Positions 9,030 to 17,977 of a DNA stretch of 64,000 bases are shown piece after piece. Numbering within the stretch: position 1 is the first letter of the stretch; the number at the start of each line of letters is the position of its first letter. Source of the stretch: Palleronia sp. LCG004 (GTDB lineage: Bacteria > Pseudomonadota > Alphaproteobacteria > Rhodobacterales > Rhodobacteraceae); contig NZ_CP136759.1 of NCBI RefSeq assembly GCF_032931615.1, forward strand, positions 2,608,501-2,672,500, in the 5' to 3' direction. The notes beneath the pieces are model-generated. The model worked only from the letters and a program-made list of their open reading frames with translations. It did not search any database and was not told where the DNA came from. The translations under genes were made by a program, and so were the position numbers.

Positions 9030-9974
9030 ATGCTGTCCTTCATCCTCAGACGGATGCTGATCGCGATCCCGACGATCATCCTGATCTCGGTCTTCGTCTT
9101 CGCGCTTCAGAAGCTGCTGCCGGGCGATCCGGTCCTCGCCATGGCGGGCGAGGATCGCGACCCCGAAACGCTCGCCTTCCTGCGCGAGAAGTATCGCCTA
9201 AACGACCCGATCCCGGTGCAGTACTTCAACTGGGTGGGCAACGCGCTCAGGGGCGACCTCGGGATCTCGCTCAGGACCAATCAGCCGGTGACCGAGCTCA
9301 TCGCGCAGAAGCTTCCGGTGACGATCCAGCTCGCCACGATGGCCATGATCTTCGCCGTCGTCATCGGCATTCCGGCGGGGATCCTGTCGGCCATCCGCAA
9401 GGGCACCATCACCGACTACGTGGCGAACGTCGTCGCGCTGTCGGGCCTTTCGATTCCGAACTTCTGGCTCGGCATCATGCTGATCCTGCTCGTCTCGGTG
9501 AAATGGCAGCTGCTGCCCGCCTCGGGCTACGTGCCCTTCGGCGAAGACCCCGTACGCTCGATCCAGGTGATGCTGATGCCGGCCTTCGTGCTCGGCACGG
9601 CACTGGCCGCGACGCTCATGCGGCACACACGCTCGGCCATGCTGAGTGTCCTGACCTCGGATTACGTCCGCACGGCGCGGGCCAAGGGCCTGAACGAACG
9701 GCGCGTGATCCTCAAACACGCCTTCCGCAACGCGCTGACACCCATCGTCACGCTGACCGCTCTCCTCTTCGGCGAGCTCATCGCGGGTGCCGTCCTGACC
9801 GAGCAGATCTTCACCGTGCCGGGCTTCGGCAAACTCATCGTCGATGCGGTCTTCAACCGCGATTACGCCGTCGTGCAGGGCATCGTGCTCGTCACCGCGC
9901 TCGGGTTCATCGTGATGAACCTGCTCGCCGATGTCGCCTATGTCCTCCTGAACCCGAGATTGCGAGGCACGTGA
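9030..9974 (+). CDS. Peptide ABC transporter permease, DppB/OppB type
   Basis: This 314-residue inner-membrane permease opens with the typical DppB start 'MLSFILRRMLIAIPTI'. A periplasmic loop follows ('LPGDPVLAMAG', 'YRLNDPIPVQYF'), then the transmembrane core. The EAA coupling loop reads 'YVRTARAKGLNERRVILKHAFRNALTPIV'-like and contacts the ATPases. The start at 9030 has AAAGG upstream. The stop overlaps the ATG of the second permease by one base (TGATG). It should form the translocation channel with that protein. Confidence 0.94.
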   Translation: MLSFILRRMLIAIPTIILISVFVFALQKLLPGDPVLAMAGEDRDPETLAFLREKYRLNDPIPVQYFNWVGNALRGDLGISLRTNQPVTELIAQKLPVTIQLATMAMIFAVVIGIPAGILSAIRKGTITDYVANVVALSGLSIPNFWLGIMLILLVSVKWQLLPASGYVPFGEDPVRSIQVMLMPAFVLGTALAATLMRHTRSAMLSVLTSDYVRTARAKGLNERRVILKHAFRNALTPIVTLTALLFGELIAGAVLTEQIFTVPGFGKLIVDAVFNRDYAVVQGIVLVTALGFIVMNLLADVAYVLLNPRLRGT

Positions 9975-10873
9975 TGACCCAGGCCGCCGATCCCGTCACG
10001 ATCAACGCCGAGGCCGCGCATGACGACGTGCTCGACCGCAAGTCCGAAAGCCGCGTCTGGAAGAAGTTCCGCGGCCATCGCTCCGCCATGCTGGGCGGCA
10101 TCCTGGTCGCGTTCTTCGTCATCGTCGCGATCATCGCGCCGCTTTTGCCGGTGCCCGATCCGACCGCGACAGATTGGGGTGCGGTGCGACAGGCCCCGTC
10201 GGCCGCGCATCCGCTCGGCACGGACGAGATCGGGCGCGATGTCCTGTCGCGCATGATCTGGGGCGCGCGCGCCTCGCTGCTGGCGGGAGTCGTCTCGGTG
10301 CTGATCGCCGTCGCACTCGGCGTGCCGCTCGGGATCGCGGCGGGGTATTTCCGCGGCTGGACCGATGCCGTGATCTCGCGCTGCACCGAGGCGCTTCTGG
10401 CCGCGCCCTTCCTCATCCTCGCCATCGCTCTCGCGGCCTTTCTCGGGCCGTCGCTGCAAAACGCGATGATCGCCATCGGTATCTCGGCCACGCCGCTCTT
10501 CGTGCGGCTGACGCGGGGGCAGGTCCTGTCGGTCGCGGCCGAGGATTACGTCGACAGCGCGCGGGCCATCGGCCTTCCGACGCGCAAGATCCTGTCGCGC
10601 TATATCCTGCCGAACATCCTGCCGCCGATCCTCGTCCAGGCGACGCTGACCATCGCGACCGCCATCATCGCCGAGGCGTCGCTCAGCTTCCTCGGCCTCG
10701 GGCAGCAGCCGCCAGCTCCCTCCTGGGGCTCGATGCTGAACACCGCCAAGAACTTCCTCAACCAGGCGCCATGGATGGCGCTCTGGCCGGGTATCGCGAT
10801 CTTCCTCGTGGTGCTCGGGTTCAACCTCCTGGGCGATGGCCTGCGCGATGCCCTCGATCCGCGCGAAAAGTAA
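9974..10873 (+). CDS. Peptide ABC transporter permease, DppC/OppC type
   Basis: This 299-residue second permease has the DppC-type N-terminal segment ('VWKKFRGHRSAMLGGI') before the first membrane span. A periplasmic loop follows with 'HPLGTDEIGRDVLSRMIWGAR', the family hallmark. The EAA loop has 'YVDSARAIGLPTRKILSRYI', and a 'GLGQQPPAPSWGSML' loop lies near the end. The start is the ATG at 9974, overlapping the previous stop. The open frame extends far upstream, but only as a shadow of the first permease. It completes the transporter of two permeases and two ATPases. Confidence 0.94.
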   Translation: MTQAADPVTINAEAAHDDVLDRKSESRVWKKFRGHRSAMLGGILVAFFVIVAIIAPLLPVPDPTATDWGAVRQAPSAAHPLGTDEIGRDVLSRMIWGARASLLAGVVSVLIAVALGVPLGIAAGYFRGWTDAVISRCTEALLAAPFLILAIALAAFLGPSLQNAMIAIGISATPLFVRLTRGQVLSVAAEDYVDSARAIGLPTRKILSRYILPNILPPILVQATLTIATAIIAEASLSFLGLGQQPPAPSWGSMLNTAKNFLNQAPWMALWPGIAIFLVVLGFNLLGDGLRDALDPREK

Positions 10874-10886
10874 GAAGAGAAGACCA

Positions 10887-12677
10887 ATGACAGAATTCAC
10901 CACCCGTCCCGACATCCGCGGCACCTTCGGCGTTGTCACCTCGACCCACTGGATCGCCTCGGCCGTCGGCATGTCGATCCTCGAGAAGGGCGGAAACGCC
11001 TTCGACGCGGCCGTGGCTACGGGTCTCGTCCTGCAGGTGGTGGAGCCGCATCTGAACGGCCCCGCGGGCGATCTGCCTGCGATCTTCCTCAGCGCCGAGG
11101 CCGGGATCGGCGTGGTCGCTGCGCAGGGGCCCGCCCCGCAGGGCGCCACGATCGAGCATTACCGCGATCGGGGCCTCACGCTCATTCCCGGGTCGGGACT
11201 TCTCTCGACCGTTGTGCCGGGGGCCTTCGACGGCTGGATGCTGATGCTGCGCGATCACGGCACGATGACCCTGCGCGAGGTCCTGTCGCCTGCCATCGGA
11301 TATGCCCGAGACGGCCATCCGATCCTGCCGCGCGTCGCCAACACGATCGCCGGCCTGGCGGAATATTTCGCCACCGAATGGCCCTCATCGGCCGAGACCT
11401 GGACCCCCGGTGGCACCTCGCCCGAGGCGAATGCCCTCTTCCGCAATCCCGATCTCGCCGCGACATACGAGCGTCTCGTCGAGGCGGGCGAGGCCGCTGG
11501 CGAGGATCGCACCCACCAGATCGACGCGGCCCGGACCGAATGGGCCGAAGGCTTCGTTGCCCGCGCGATCTTCGACTATCTCGAGACTGCCGAGGTCCAC
11601 GACGTCTCCGAAGGCAGAAACCGCGCCGTCCTCGCTCCCGCCGACATGGCCGATTGGCGGGCGGAGTTCGAGGCACCGCTGTCCTACGAGTATCACGGCT
11701 GGACCCTCAACAAGACGGGCCCGTGGGGACAGGGGCCGGTCCTGCTGCAATCGCTGGCCATCCTCAAACACACGGATATCGCGAATATGGACCCGCTCGG
11801 GGCCGAATTCGTCCATACCGTGATCGAGGCGATGAAGCTCTCCTACGCCGATCGGGAGGCCTATTACGGCGACCCGAAGCAGAGCGACGTGCCGATGGAG
11901 CATCTCCTGTCGGATGCGTACAATGCCGAGCGCGCCGCCCTGATCGGGCCCGAGGCCTCGACCGAACAGCGCCCCGGCCGCGTTCCGGGATTCGAGCGGC
12001 AGGCCGACGCCTATGTCGAGCGCGCCGCACGTGATTTCGGCGTGAGCGATGCCGGCGCGCAGGAGCCCACGATGGCGCACCTGACCGAGAAGAAGGGCGA
12101 CACCGTCCATCTCGACGTGATCGACCGCTGGGGAAACTGCGTCGCCGCGACGCCTTCGGGCGGCTGGCTCCAATCGAACCCGGTGATCCCCGGCCTGGGC
12201 TTTCCGCTGAACTCGCGGGCGCAGATGTTCTGGCTCGAGGAGGGGTTGCCGACCTCGCTCGCACCGGGGCGACGTCCGCGCACCACACTCACCCCCACGA
12301 TCGCCGAGCACGAGAACGGCGATCGTCTCGCCTTCGGCACGCCCGGCGGCGACCAGCAGGATCAATGGCAGCTCATCTGGTTCCTGCGCTTCGTGCATCA
12401 CGGGCTCGGCCTGCAGCAGGGCATGGACGCGCCGCTTTTCCATTCCATGCATTTCCAGGGGTCCTTCTTCCCCCGCGCTGTGAAGACCGCCGAAATGATG
12501 ATCGAGCCGGCCTTCGGCGAGACCGTCATCGACGATCTGCGGGCGCGCGGCCATGTCGTGACCGTGGCCGAGCCCTGGACGATCGGCCGCCTCACCGCCG
12601 CGCATCGCACCGCGGATGGCCAGCTCAGCGCGGCGGCGACCCCACGCCTGATGCAGGCCTATGCGGTGGGTCGGTGA
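10887..12677 (+). CDS. Gamma-glutamyltransferase-like Ntn hydrolase
   Basis: This 596-residue protein has the gamma-glutamyltranspeptidase fold, whose members self-cleave before a Thr that becomes the nucleophile. The N-terminal 'GGNAFDAAVATGLVLQVVEPH' and glycine-rich 'HLNGPAGD' blocks match the large subunit. The predicted nucleophile is Thr406 in 'KKGDTVHLDVID', followed by 'GNCVAATPSGGW' in place of the glutathione-enzyme 'GNAVSNT' region. The small subunit has 'GRRPRTTLTPTI' and 'FGTPGGDQQDQW'. The residues around the Thr differ from classical glutathione-cleaving enzymes and look more like the YwrD-type branch, so the substrate is uncertain. No signal peptide is visible, so it probably acts in the cytoplasm on cargo of the transporter encoded just upstream. 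Confidence 0.85.
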   Translation: MTEFTTRPDIRGTFGVVTSTHWIASAVGMSILEKGGNAFDAAVATGLVLQVVEPHLNGPAGDLPAIFLSAEAGIGVVAAQGPAPQGATIEHYRDRGLTLIPGSGLLSTVVPGAFDGWMLMLRDHGTMTLREVLSPAIGYARDGHPILPRVANTIAGLAEYFATEWPSSAETWTPGGTSPEANALFRNPDLAATYERLVEAGEAAGEDRTHQIDAARTEWAEGFVARAIFDYLETAEVHDVSEGRNRAVLAPADMADWRAEFEAPLSYEYHGWTLNKTGPWGQGPVLLQSLAILKHTDIANMDPLGAEFVHTVIEAMKLSYADREAYYGDPKQSDVPMEHLLSDAYNAERAALIGPEASTEQRPGRVPGFERQADAYVERAARDFGVSDAGAQEPTMAHLTEKKGDTVHLDVIDRWGNCVAATPSGGWLQSNPVIPGLGFPLNSRAQMFWLEEGLPTSLAPGRRPRTTLTPTIAEHENGDRLAFGTPGGDQQDQWQLIWFLRFVHHGLGLQQGMDAPLFHSMHFQGSFFPRAVKTAEMMIEPAFGETVIDDLRARGHVVTVAEPWTIGRLTAAHRTADGQLSAAATPRLMQAYAVGR

Positions 12678-12699
12678 GCCCGGCCCCCGCGCCCGCGCG

Positions 12700-13425
12700 A
12701 TGAGCGACGAACCGGATCTGGCCACGGCTCGCATCCGTGGGGGCGACGGCAATTCGACCGAGGTGCGCGGGCGCATCCTGCAGCTGATGGAGACCGATGC
12801 GCTCGGCCGGGACGGGCGCCTCCCAACCGAGCGCGACCTGGCCGAGATCTGCGGCACCACGCGGCGCATCGTGCGCCGCGCGCTTGCCGCGCTCGAATCC
12901 GAAGGGCTGGTCTGGCGGCGTCAGGGCAAGGGAACCTTCGCCGGGCAAGCCGCGGATCCGACGGGCATCCTCGCGGCCGAGATCGCGAGGGGCACCACCC
13001 CGCTCGAGGTGATGGAAGCCCGCCTCTGCGTCGAGCCCGAGCTCGCCGCCCTCGCCGCGCGCCGCGCCTCCCCCGACGATGTCGAGCGAATGCATCATAT
13101 CGTGGCACAGGCCTTCGAGGCGGCCGATCCCGATGCCTGCGAGCTCTGGGACGGGGCACTGCACCGTCTCATCGCCCGGAGTGCCGAGAACCGCCCGCTC
13201 CAGACGACCTTTGCCATGCTCGACGCGATCCGCGGCAACGCGACATGGCGCGAACTGCGCGCGCAGTCGCGCTCGACCCGGTCGGTCGAGGAAACCCTGC
13301 GTCAGCATCGCATCATCGTGGCGGCCATTGCCGCCGAGGATTCCGAAGCCGCACGCGGGGCGATGCGCACGCATCTGAAAAGCCGCATGGGGGCGCTCGC
13401 CACGACGACGGGAACGGCACCGTGA
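12700..13425 (+). CDS. GntR-family transcriptional regulator, FadR/FCD subfamily
   Basis: This 241-residue regulator has an N-terminal winged helix (about residues 10-80, 'GRLPTERDLAEICGTTRRIVRRALAAL'-like recognition region). The C-terminal all-helical FCD ligand domain has the acidic and histidine positions of the family ('DGALHRLIARSAENRPLQ', 'EETLRQHRIIVAAI'). I chose the ATG at 12700. An ATG at 12661 would overlap the previous gene and add residues unlike the family. No strong ribosome-binding site marks either. The last codon overlaps the GTG of the amidase gene. Placement inside the operon suggests it controls the cluster in response to an imported or hydrolysed compound, probably at 3428-3778. 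Confidence 0.88.
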   Translation: MSDEPDLATARIRGGDGNSTEVRGRILQLMETDALGRDGRLPTERDLAEICGTTRRIVRRALAALESEGLVWRRQGKGTFAGQAADPTGILAAEIARGTTPLEVMEARLCVEPELAALAARRASPDDVERMHHIVAQAFEAADPDACELWDGALHRLIARSAENRPLQTTFAMLDAIRGNATWRELRAQSRSTRSVEETLRQHRIIVAAIAAEDSEAARGAMRTHLKSRMGALATTTGTAP

Positions 13426-15071
13426 CGAGCGCGCCGATCACCGAGGCCGACATCGCGGGTGCCGAACGGCTTCTCGGGATCGCGCTGACCAGCCGCGAAC
13501 GCGCGCAGATGGCAGGCAATCTCGATGGGCAGATCGGCTCCGCGATTGCCCGACGCGGGGTCGCCCTGCCGAACGATGCGCCAATGGCGAGCCGCTTCGA
13601 CCCCCGGCTGCCGGGATTCGCCATGCCGGCAGCCGGCCCCTTGCACTGGTCGCGCGACACCGCGCCCCTGCCCGGATCCGAAGAGGACATCGCCTTCGCC
13701 CCCGTCACGCAGCTTTCCGGCTGGATCCGCGAGGGCGCGCTCACGAGCCGTCGGCTGACCGAAATCTACCTGGGCCGGATCGCGGCGCTGAACCCACGGC
13801 TTTCGTGTTTCGCGACCGTGACACCCGACCGCGCGCTGGCCGAGGCCGACGCCGCGGATGCGCTGACCCGGGGCGGCGTCAATCTCGGGCCGCTTCACGG
13901 GATCCCCTACGGGCTCAAGGATCTTTTCGACACGAAGGGTATCCTTACCGGCTGGGGGGCCGAGCCCTTCATGGACCGCATGCCCGACACGGATGCCCGT
14001 ATCGTGACGCTGCTGCGGCAGGCCGGAGCCGTGCTCCTGGGCAAGACCAGTCTGGGCGCACTCGCATATGGCGACATCTGGTATGGCGGGCGGACACGCA
14101 ATCCCTGGAACCTCGACGAAGGGGCGTCCGGCTCGTCGGCAGGGTCCGCCTCGGCCATTGCCGCCGGACTTTGCGGATTTTCGATCGGGACCGAAACGCT
14201 GGGATCCATCACCTCGCCGTCGGAGCGGTGCGGTGCGACCGGTCTGCGACCGACCTTCGGGCGGGTCAGCCGCACGGGCGGCATGGCGCTTTGCGGGTCG
14301 CTCGACAAGGTCGGTCCGATCTGCCGGTCGGTCGAGGATACGGCGATGGTTCTTGCGGCGATCAACGGCGGCGACACGGAAGATCGCGGATCCATCCACG
14401 CGCCGTTCTCGTTCGACGCCACGCGCGCGATCGAAGGCCTGCGTCTCGGCTATCTGCCGGAGGCGTTCGAGGATGGCGCGACGGAGACCGATCATGCGGC
14501 CCTTGAGGTTGCGCGCGACCTCGGGATCGAGATGGTCGAGATGGCCCTGCCCGACCTCCCATACGCATCGCTTATCAACATACTCTATGCCGAGGCCGCC
14601 GCCGCCTTCGAGGACCTCACCCTTTCCGGGGCCGACGACACGCTGACATGGCAGGATGACGGGGCATGGCCCAACACGTTCCGCAAGGCCCGTTTCCTGT
14701 CCGCCGTCGATCACGTGCAGCTCGATCGCCTGCGCTACCGCGTGATGCAAGCGCTCGACACGGCATTCGCGGATGTGGACGCCATGATCGGACCCTTCTC
14801 CACCGGGCCGATGCTGGTCGCGTCCAATTTCACCGGCCACCCCTGCCTGCATCTGCGCGCGGGCTTCGAGCAGATCGCCACCCGCGGCGCGAGCTCGCTC
14901 GGCTCAGGCGCGCTCAGACGCGGAACGGCCGGAGAAGGTCCGCCACACCTCGTTCCGCGCGGCATATCCCTCTGGGGCGGGCTCTTCGACGAGGGCACGA
15001 TCCTCGCCCTCGGTCAAGCGCTCGAAAGTGCCTTCCGCGTCCGGGACCGGCGCCCGGAACTCGCTCCCTGA
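13422..15071 (+). CDS. Amidase (amidase signature family)
   Basis: This 549-residue enzyme has the Ser-cisSer-Lys triad of the amidase signature family: Lys166 in 'GLKDLFDTKG', the serine-rich loop 'ASGSSAGSASAIAAG' (Ser238/Ser239), and the likely nucleophile Ser262 in 'GTETLGSITSP'. The N-terminal 120 residues ('ITEADIAGAERLLGI...') form an extra domain seen in a subset of Asp-tRNA(Asn)/Glu-tRNA(Gln) amidotransferase A-like amidases. It hydrolyses a carboxamide to acid and ammonia; the substrate is unknown. The start is the GTG at 13422, coupled to the regulator stop (GTGA). The gatB and gatC genes are absent, which argues against a tRNA amidotransferase. Confidence 0.88.
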   Translation: MTSAPITEADIAGAERLLGIALTSRERAQMAGNLDGQIGSAIARRGVALPNDAPMASRFDPRLPGFAMPAAGPLHWSRDTAPLPGSEEDIAFAPVTQLSGWIREGALTSRRLTEIYLGRIAALNPRLSCFATVTPDRALAEADAADALTRGGVNLGPLHGIPYGLKDLFDTKGILTGWGAEPFMDRMPDTDARIVTLLRQAGAVLLGKTSLGALAYGDIWYGGRTRNPWNLDEGASGSSAGSASAIAAGLCGFSIGTETLGSITSPSERCGATGLRPTFGRVSRTGGMALCGSLDKVGPICRSVEDTAMVLAAINGGDTEDRGSIHAPFSFDATRAIEGLRLGYLPEAFEDGATETDHAALEVARDLGIEMVEMALPDLPYASLINILYAEAAAAFEDLTLSGADDTLTWQDDGAWPNTFRKARFLSAVDHVQLDRLRYRVMQALDTAFADVDAMIGPFSTGPMLVASNFTGHPCLHLRAGFEQIATRGASSLGSGALRRGTAGEGPPHLVPRGISLWGGLFDEGTILALGQALESAFRVRDRRPELAP

Positions 15072-15112
15072 CATCGGCCCGAAGGCCCCCGACATCGAAT
15101 GAAGGAATATCC

Positions 15113-16042
15113 ATGACCCATATCCCCGCCTCGGTCGAAACCTGCGCTTGGGGCTTCTTCGACGCTGCACGCGCGCCCGTCGCCACGATCCGCAGCGGCG
15201 AGAGCGTGACCATCGACACCGTTTCCGGCGGGCCGGAGGCGCTGCCGGGGCCGGGCTTCGACGTGCCGCCCGAGCTTCTGGACATCCACGCGCGCTCCGA
15301 ACGCCCCGTCCTGGGCCACATTCTGACCGGGCCGGTCGCCGTCGAGGGCGCGCGGCCCGGCACGATGCTCCAGATCGACATCGAGGACGTCTCGCTCAGG
15401 ACGGATTGGGGCTACAACGCGATGCGGCCGCTGGCCGGCATCCTGCCGCAGGACGTGCCGGAACGCCGGATGCTGAACATTCCGCTCGATCGCGAGGCGA
15501 TGACCGGACGCCTGCCATGGGGGCTCGATCTGCCGCTGAACCCCTTCTTCGGGGTGATGGGTGTGGCCCCGCCGCGCGAATGGGGTCTCATCTCGTCGAT
15601 CGAGCCGCGCAAGCATGGCGGCAATCTGGACCTCAAGGAACTCGTCGCGGGCACTACGCTCTACCTGCCGGTCTGGGCCGAAGGCGCGCTCTTCTCGGTG
15701 GGTGACGGCCACGGTGCCCAGGGTGACGGCGAGGTCTGCGTGACGGCGATCGAGACCGCGCTGCGTGGCACGTTCCGGCTGACCGCACGACCCGACATGA
15801 CGGGAACCGCGCCACTGGCCGAAACACCGACACACTGGATCACGATCGGGCTCGGTCCGGATCTGGATACCTGCGCCGAGGACGCGACGCGTGCGATGAT
15901 CCACCTCGTCCGGGATCGTGCGGGCCTCGACTGGGCCGACGCCTTCACGCTCCTGAGTCTGGCGGGCGATCTTCGGATCACGCAGGCCGTCAACGGCTGC
16001 AAGGGCGTGCACATGATGCTGGCGAAGTCGCTGCTCGGATAG
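15113..16042 (+). CDS. Acetamidase/formamidase family protein
   Basis: This 309-residue protein belongs to the FmdA_AmdA family, whose members hydrolyse formamide, acetamide or similar small amides to ammonia and the acid. The 'GHILTGPVAVEGARPGTMLQ' block and 'RKHGGNLDLKEL' (the conserved metal-region His-Gly-Gly-Asn) are present. So are 'GDGHGAQGDGEVC' and the C-terminal 'QAVNGCKGVHMML'. The start at 15113 follows GAAGGA. It is the last gene of the cluster. Together with the amidase and the gamma-glutamyltransferase-like enzyme, it gives three amide-bond hydrolases downstream of one importer. Confidence 0.9.
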   Translation: MTHIPASVETCAWGFFDAARAPVATIRSGESVTIDTVSGGPEALPGPGFDVPPELLDIHARSERPVLGHILTGPVAVEGARPGTMLQIDIEDVSLRTDWGYNAMRPLAGILPQDVPERRMLNIPLDREAMTGRLPWGLDLPLNPFFGVMGVAPPREWGLISSIEPRKHGGNLDLKELVAGTTLYLPVWAEGALFSVGDGHGAQGDGEVCVTAIETALRGTFRLTARPDMTGTAPLAETPTHWITIGLGPDLDTCAEDATRAMIHLVRDRAGLDWADAFTLLSLAGDLRITQAVNGCKGVHMMLAKSLLG

Positions 16043-16205
16043 TCACAGGAAAGATCGGCGGATCGCATCAGACCGCCCGTGCCGCGCTGGGAGGATCCCG
16101 GCGCGCGCCGCACCATAGGCATTTTAAGATCGGCGGACATTACGGATGAGGCACCGCCATCCCGAAGCGGTCCGACCCGATGGGCGCGTTATCGTCAGGG
16201 GAAAA

Positions 16206-16281
16206 TGGTGCCGATGAAGGGACTCGAACCCCCGACCCACGCATTACGAATGCGTTGCTCTACCATCTGAGCTACATCGGC
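16206..16281 (-). tRNA. tRNA-Thr (anticodon CGT)
   Basis: Read on the minus strand, this 76-base cloverleaf has acceptor stem GCCGATG paired with CATCGGC, a D-loop with AGCTCAGATGGTAGAGCA, and anticodon stem ACGCA/TGCGT with loop TTCGTAA. The T-arm reads GGGGGTTCGAGTCCC, and a genomically encoded CCA ends it. The anticodon CGT reads ACG threonine codons. Confidence 0.97.
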
Positions 16282-16330
16282 ATCATCGACGCGCCTCTTA
16301 CCAAGGAAGACGCGCCGGTGAAAGAGGCTT

Positions 16331-17965
16331 TTAGTTGCGCTTGGCGTTTTCCTCGTCGCGCTGCTCCTGCGGAACGATCACCTCGGCTTCGGGAACGCTC
16401 GTCGCGGTGGGCGTACGGTCCTCCGATACCGGCGGCACGGGCTCGCCGCTCGTCTTCTCCGCATCGCCCTCTGACACGTCCGCGGTCGCGACGCTTGGCG
16501 CGGGATCGGGATGTCCAGGCGCGGGGGGCACATCGGAGGACAGGGCAGTCTGCTCTTTCTCGGGCATAGCGACCTCGGCATGGCCTTCCTCCCGCCCGAC
16601 GATGAGCGGCAGCATCTCGGCCTGGACCGGCATCGCCACCATTCCCTCGCGCGGCTCGCGCCAGCTCAGCGTGTCGAAGGCCCCGCAGTTGCCGCAGATC
16701 GGCTCCCAACCGGAATGGACGCTGTGGCAGTTGTCGCAGACCCATTGCGGACCGCGCGGCACCGACACAGCCCGGGCGAGCCAACCGCGGACGACCGCAT
16801 CGTCGGCCCCCTCACCGCGCTCGATCGCGGCCATGATCGTCACCGACCGTGCCGTCGGATGCGCCGTCGCAAGATCGCCGAGGGCGCGACGTGCGGCGGG
16901 AAAGTCCTCGTTCGCGATGTGCAGTTCGGCCAGCAGCATCCGCGTCTCGGGATGATCGGGCTTGAGCCGGGTGAGCGTGTGGAACCGGCGCACGCGCTGC
17001 TCGGGCGTCTCGTCCGGCGCGATCTCGGCAAAGGCGGCGGCGAGGTCGGGATGCGGCTGCGCCTCCCAGGCCTTCTTGATCACACGCGTTGCGTAACGGG
17101 TCTGGTTGTTGCGGATGTATTCGCGCGAGGCCAGCACCGCGGCCGGGATCAGGTCCGGCGACAGGCGGTTCGCCTCGATCGCGTTCTCGCGCGCCTTAAT
17201 GTCGGAATCTGCCGCCAGCAGATCACGCGCCTCGCTGAGCGCGAGAACCGCATCGCGGCGCTTGTGGACGTCGCGCGGCATGCTGCCGTGCTTGAGCTTC
17301 GCGCCCAGTGTCCGGCGTGCGCCCGTCCAGTCGTGCTTGCCCGCCTGGAGACGCAGAAGCGTATCCTGCGTCTCGACATGCTTCGGCTTGAGGGCGAATG
17401 CTTTCTCGGCCAGCGCCATCGCGGTGTCGGTATCGCCATCCTCGAGCCGCTGTTTCATCAGCCCGCGAACCCCGACGAACCGGGTCCGATCGTCTGTCAG
17501 AAGTTCCTTGTAGACGCCTTCGGCGGTGCTGCGGTCGCCGGTCATCTCGGCTCCCTGCGCCACGAGAAGCCGGGTGAGATCGGGACGGTTAAGGTATTTC
17601 TCGGCCCTCTCGGCCTTGGACCGCGCCTCCTTCCCCTCGCCCGAGGCAAGCGCGAGCATCGCGTCGCTGAGTGCATTGAGGCCCTTGCGTTCCCGGCTGC
17701 GCGAGAAATGCCGGCTGACCGCCGTTTCGTCACCGTTGAGAAACCGCAGGACGGCAACGAGCAGACCCAGCAGCTTGATCACGATCCAGACCACGAGGAT
17801 CAGCAAAATCGCGGCGATGACCGTCTGAAGCGGCCCGAGAGTGAACTCGGTATTGGCGAAGGATACGCGTAGCGCGCCATCGGCGCTCATCAGCTGTCCC
17901 GCACCCCAGGCGAGGAACGCGATCACGCAGAAGAAGAGGACGACCTTGATGAGGGACCAGAGCAT
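16331..17965 (-). CDS. hemY: HemY-like TPR membrane protein with C-terminal zinc ribbon
   Basis: This 544-residue inner-membrane protein of the HemY_N family lies at the end of the haem-linked block. Two N-terminal membrane spans (about residues 4-24 and 45-70) precede a long TPR solenoid. Near residues 405-432, 'WVCDNCHSVHSGWEPICGNC' gives two CxxC pairs, a rubredoxin-like metal site similar to the one in LapB. An acidic, proline-rich tail follows. It lies 12 bases after the Mic60-like gene. It is unrelated to protoporphyrinogen oxidase, which shares the hemY name; that step is probably done here by HemJ at 49.9 kb. The exact role of this HemY family in tetrapyrrole synthesis is not established. 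Confidence 0.85.
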   Translation of the reverse strand: MLWSLIKVVLFFCVIAFLAWGAGQLMSADGALRVSFANTEFTLGPLQTVIAAILLILVVWIVIKLLGLLVAVLRFLNGDETAVSRHFSRSRERKGLNALSDAMLALASGEGKEARSKAERAEKYLNRPDLTRLLVAQGAEMTGDRSTAEGVYKELLTDDRTRFVGVRGLMKQRLEDGDTDTAMALAEKAFALKPKHVETQDTLLRLQAGKHDWTGARRTLGAKLKHGSMPRDVHKRRDAVLALSEARDLLAADSDIKARENAIEANRLSPDLIPAAVLASREYIRNNQTRYATRVIKKAWEAQPHPDLAAAFAEIAPDETPEQRVRRFHTLTRLKPDHPETRMLLAELHIANEDFPAARRALGDLATAHPTARSVTIMAAIERGEGADDAVVRGWLARAVSVPRGPQWVCDNCHSVHSGWEPICGNCGAFDTLSWREPREGMVAMPVQAEMLPLIVGREEGHAEVAMPEKEQTALSSDVPPAPGHPDPAPSVATADVSEGDAEKTSGEPVPPVSEDRTPTATSVPEAEVIVPQEQRDEENAKRN

Positions 17966-17977
17966 GTCAGACCGTCC

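Noticed and set aside
13422..15071. Amidase read as GatA of the Asp/Glu-tRNA amidotransferase
   Set aside because: No gatB or gatC is nearby, the protein has an extra N-terminal domain, and the gene sits in an amide-uptake operon.
16331..17965. hemY-named gene read as protoporphyrinogen oxidase
   Set aside because: The protein has two membrane spans, TPRs and a zinc ribbon, and no FAD-binding motif; it belongs to the unrelated HemY_N family.
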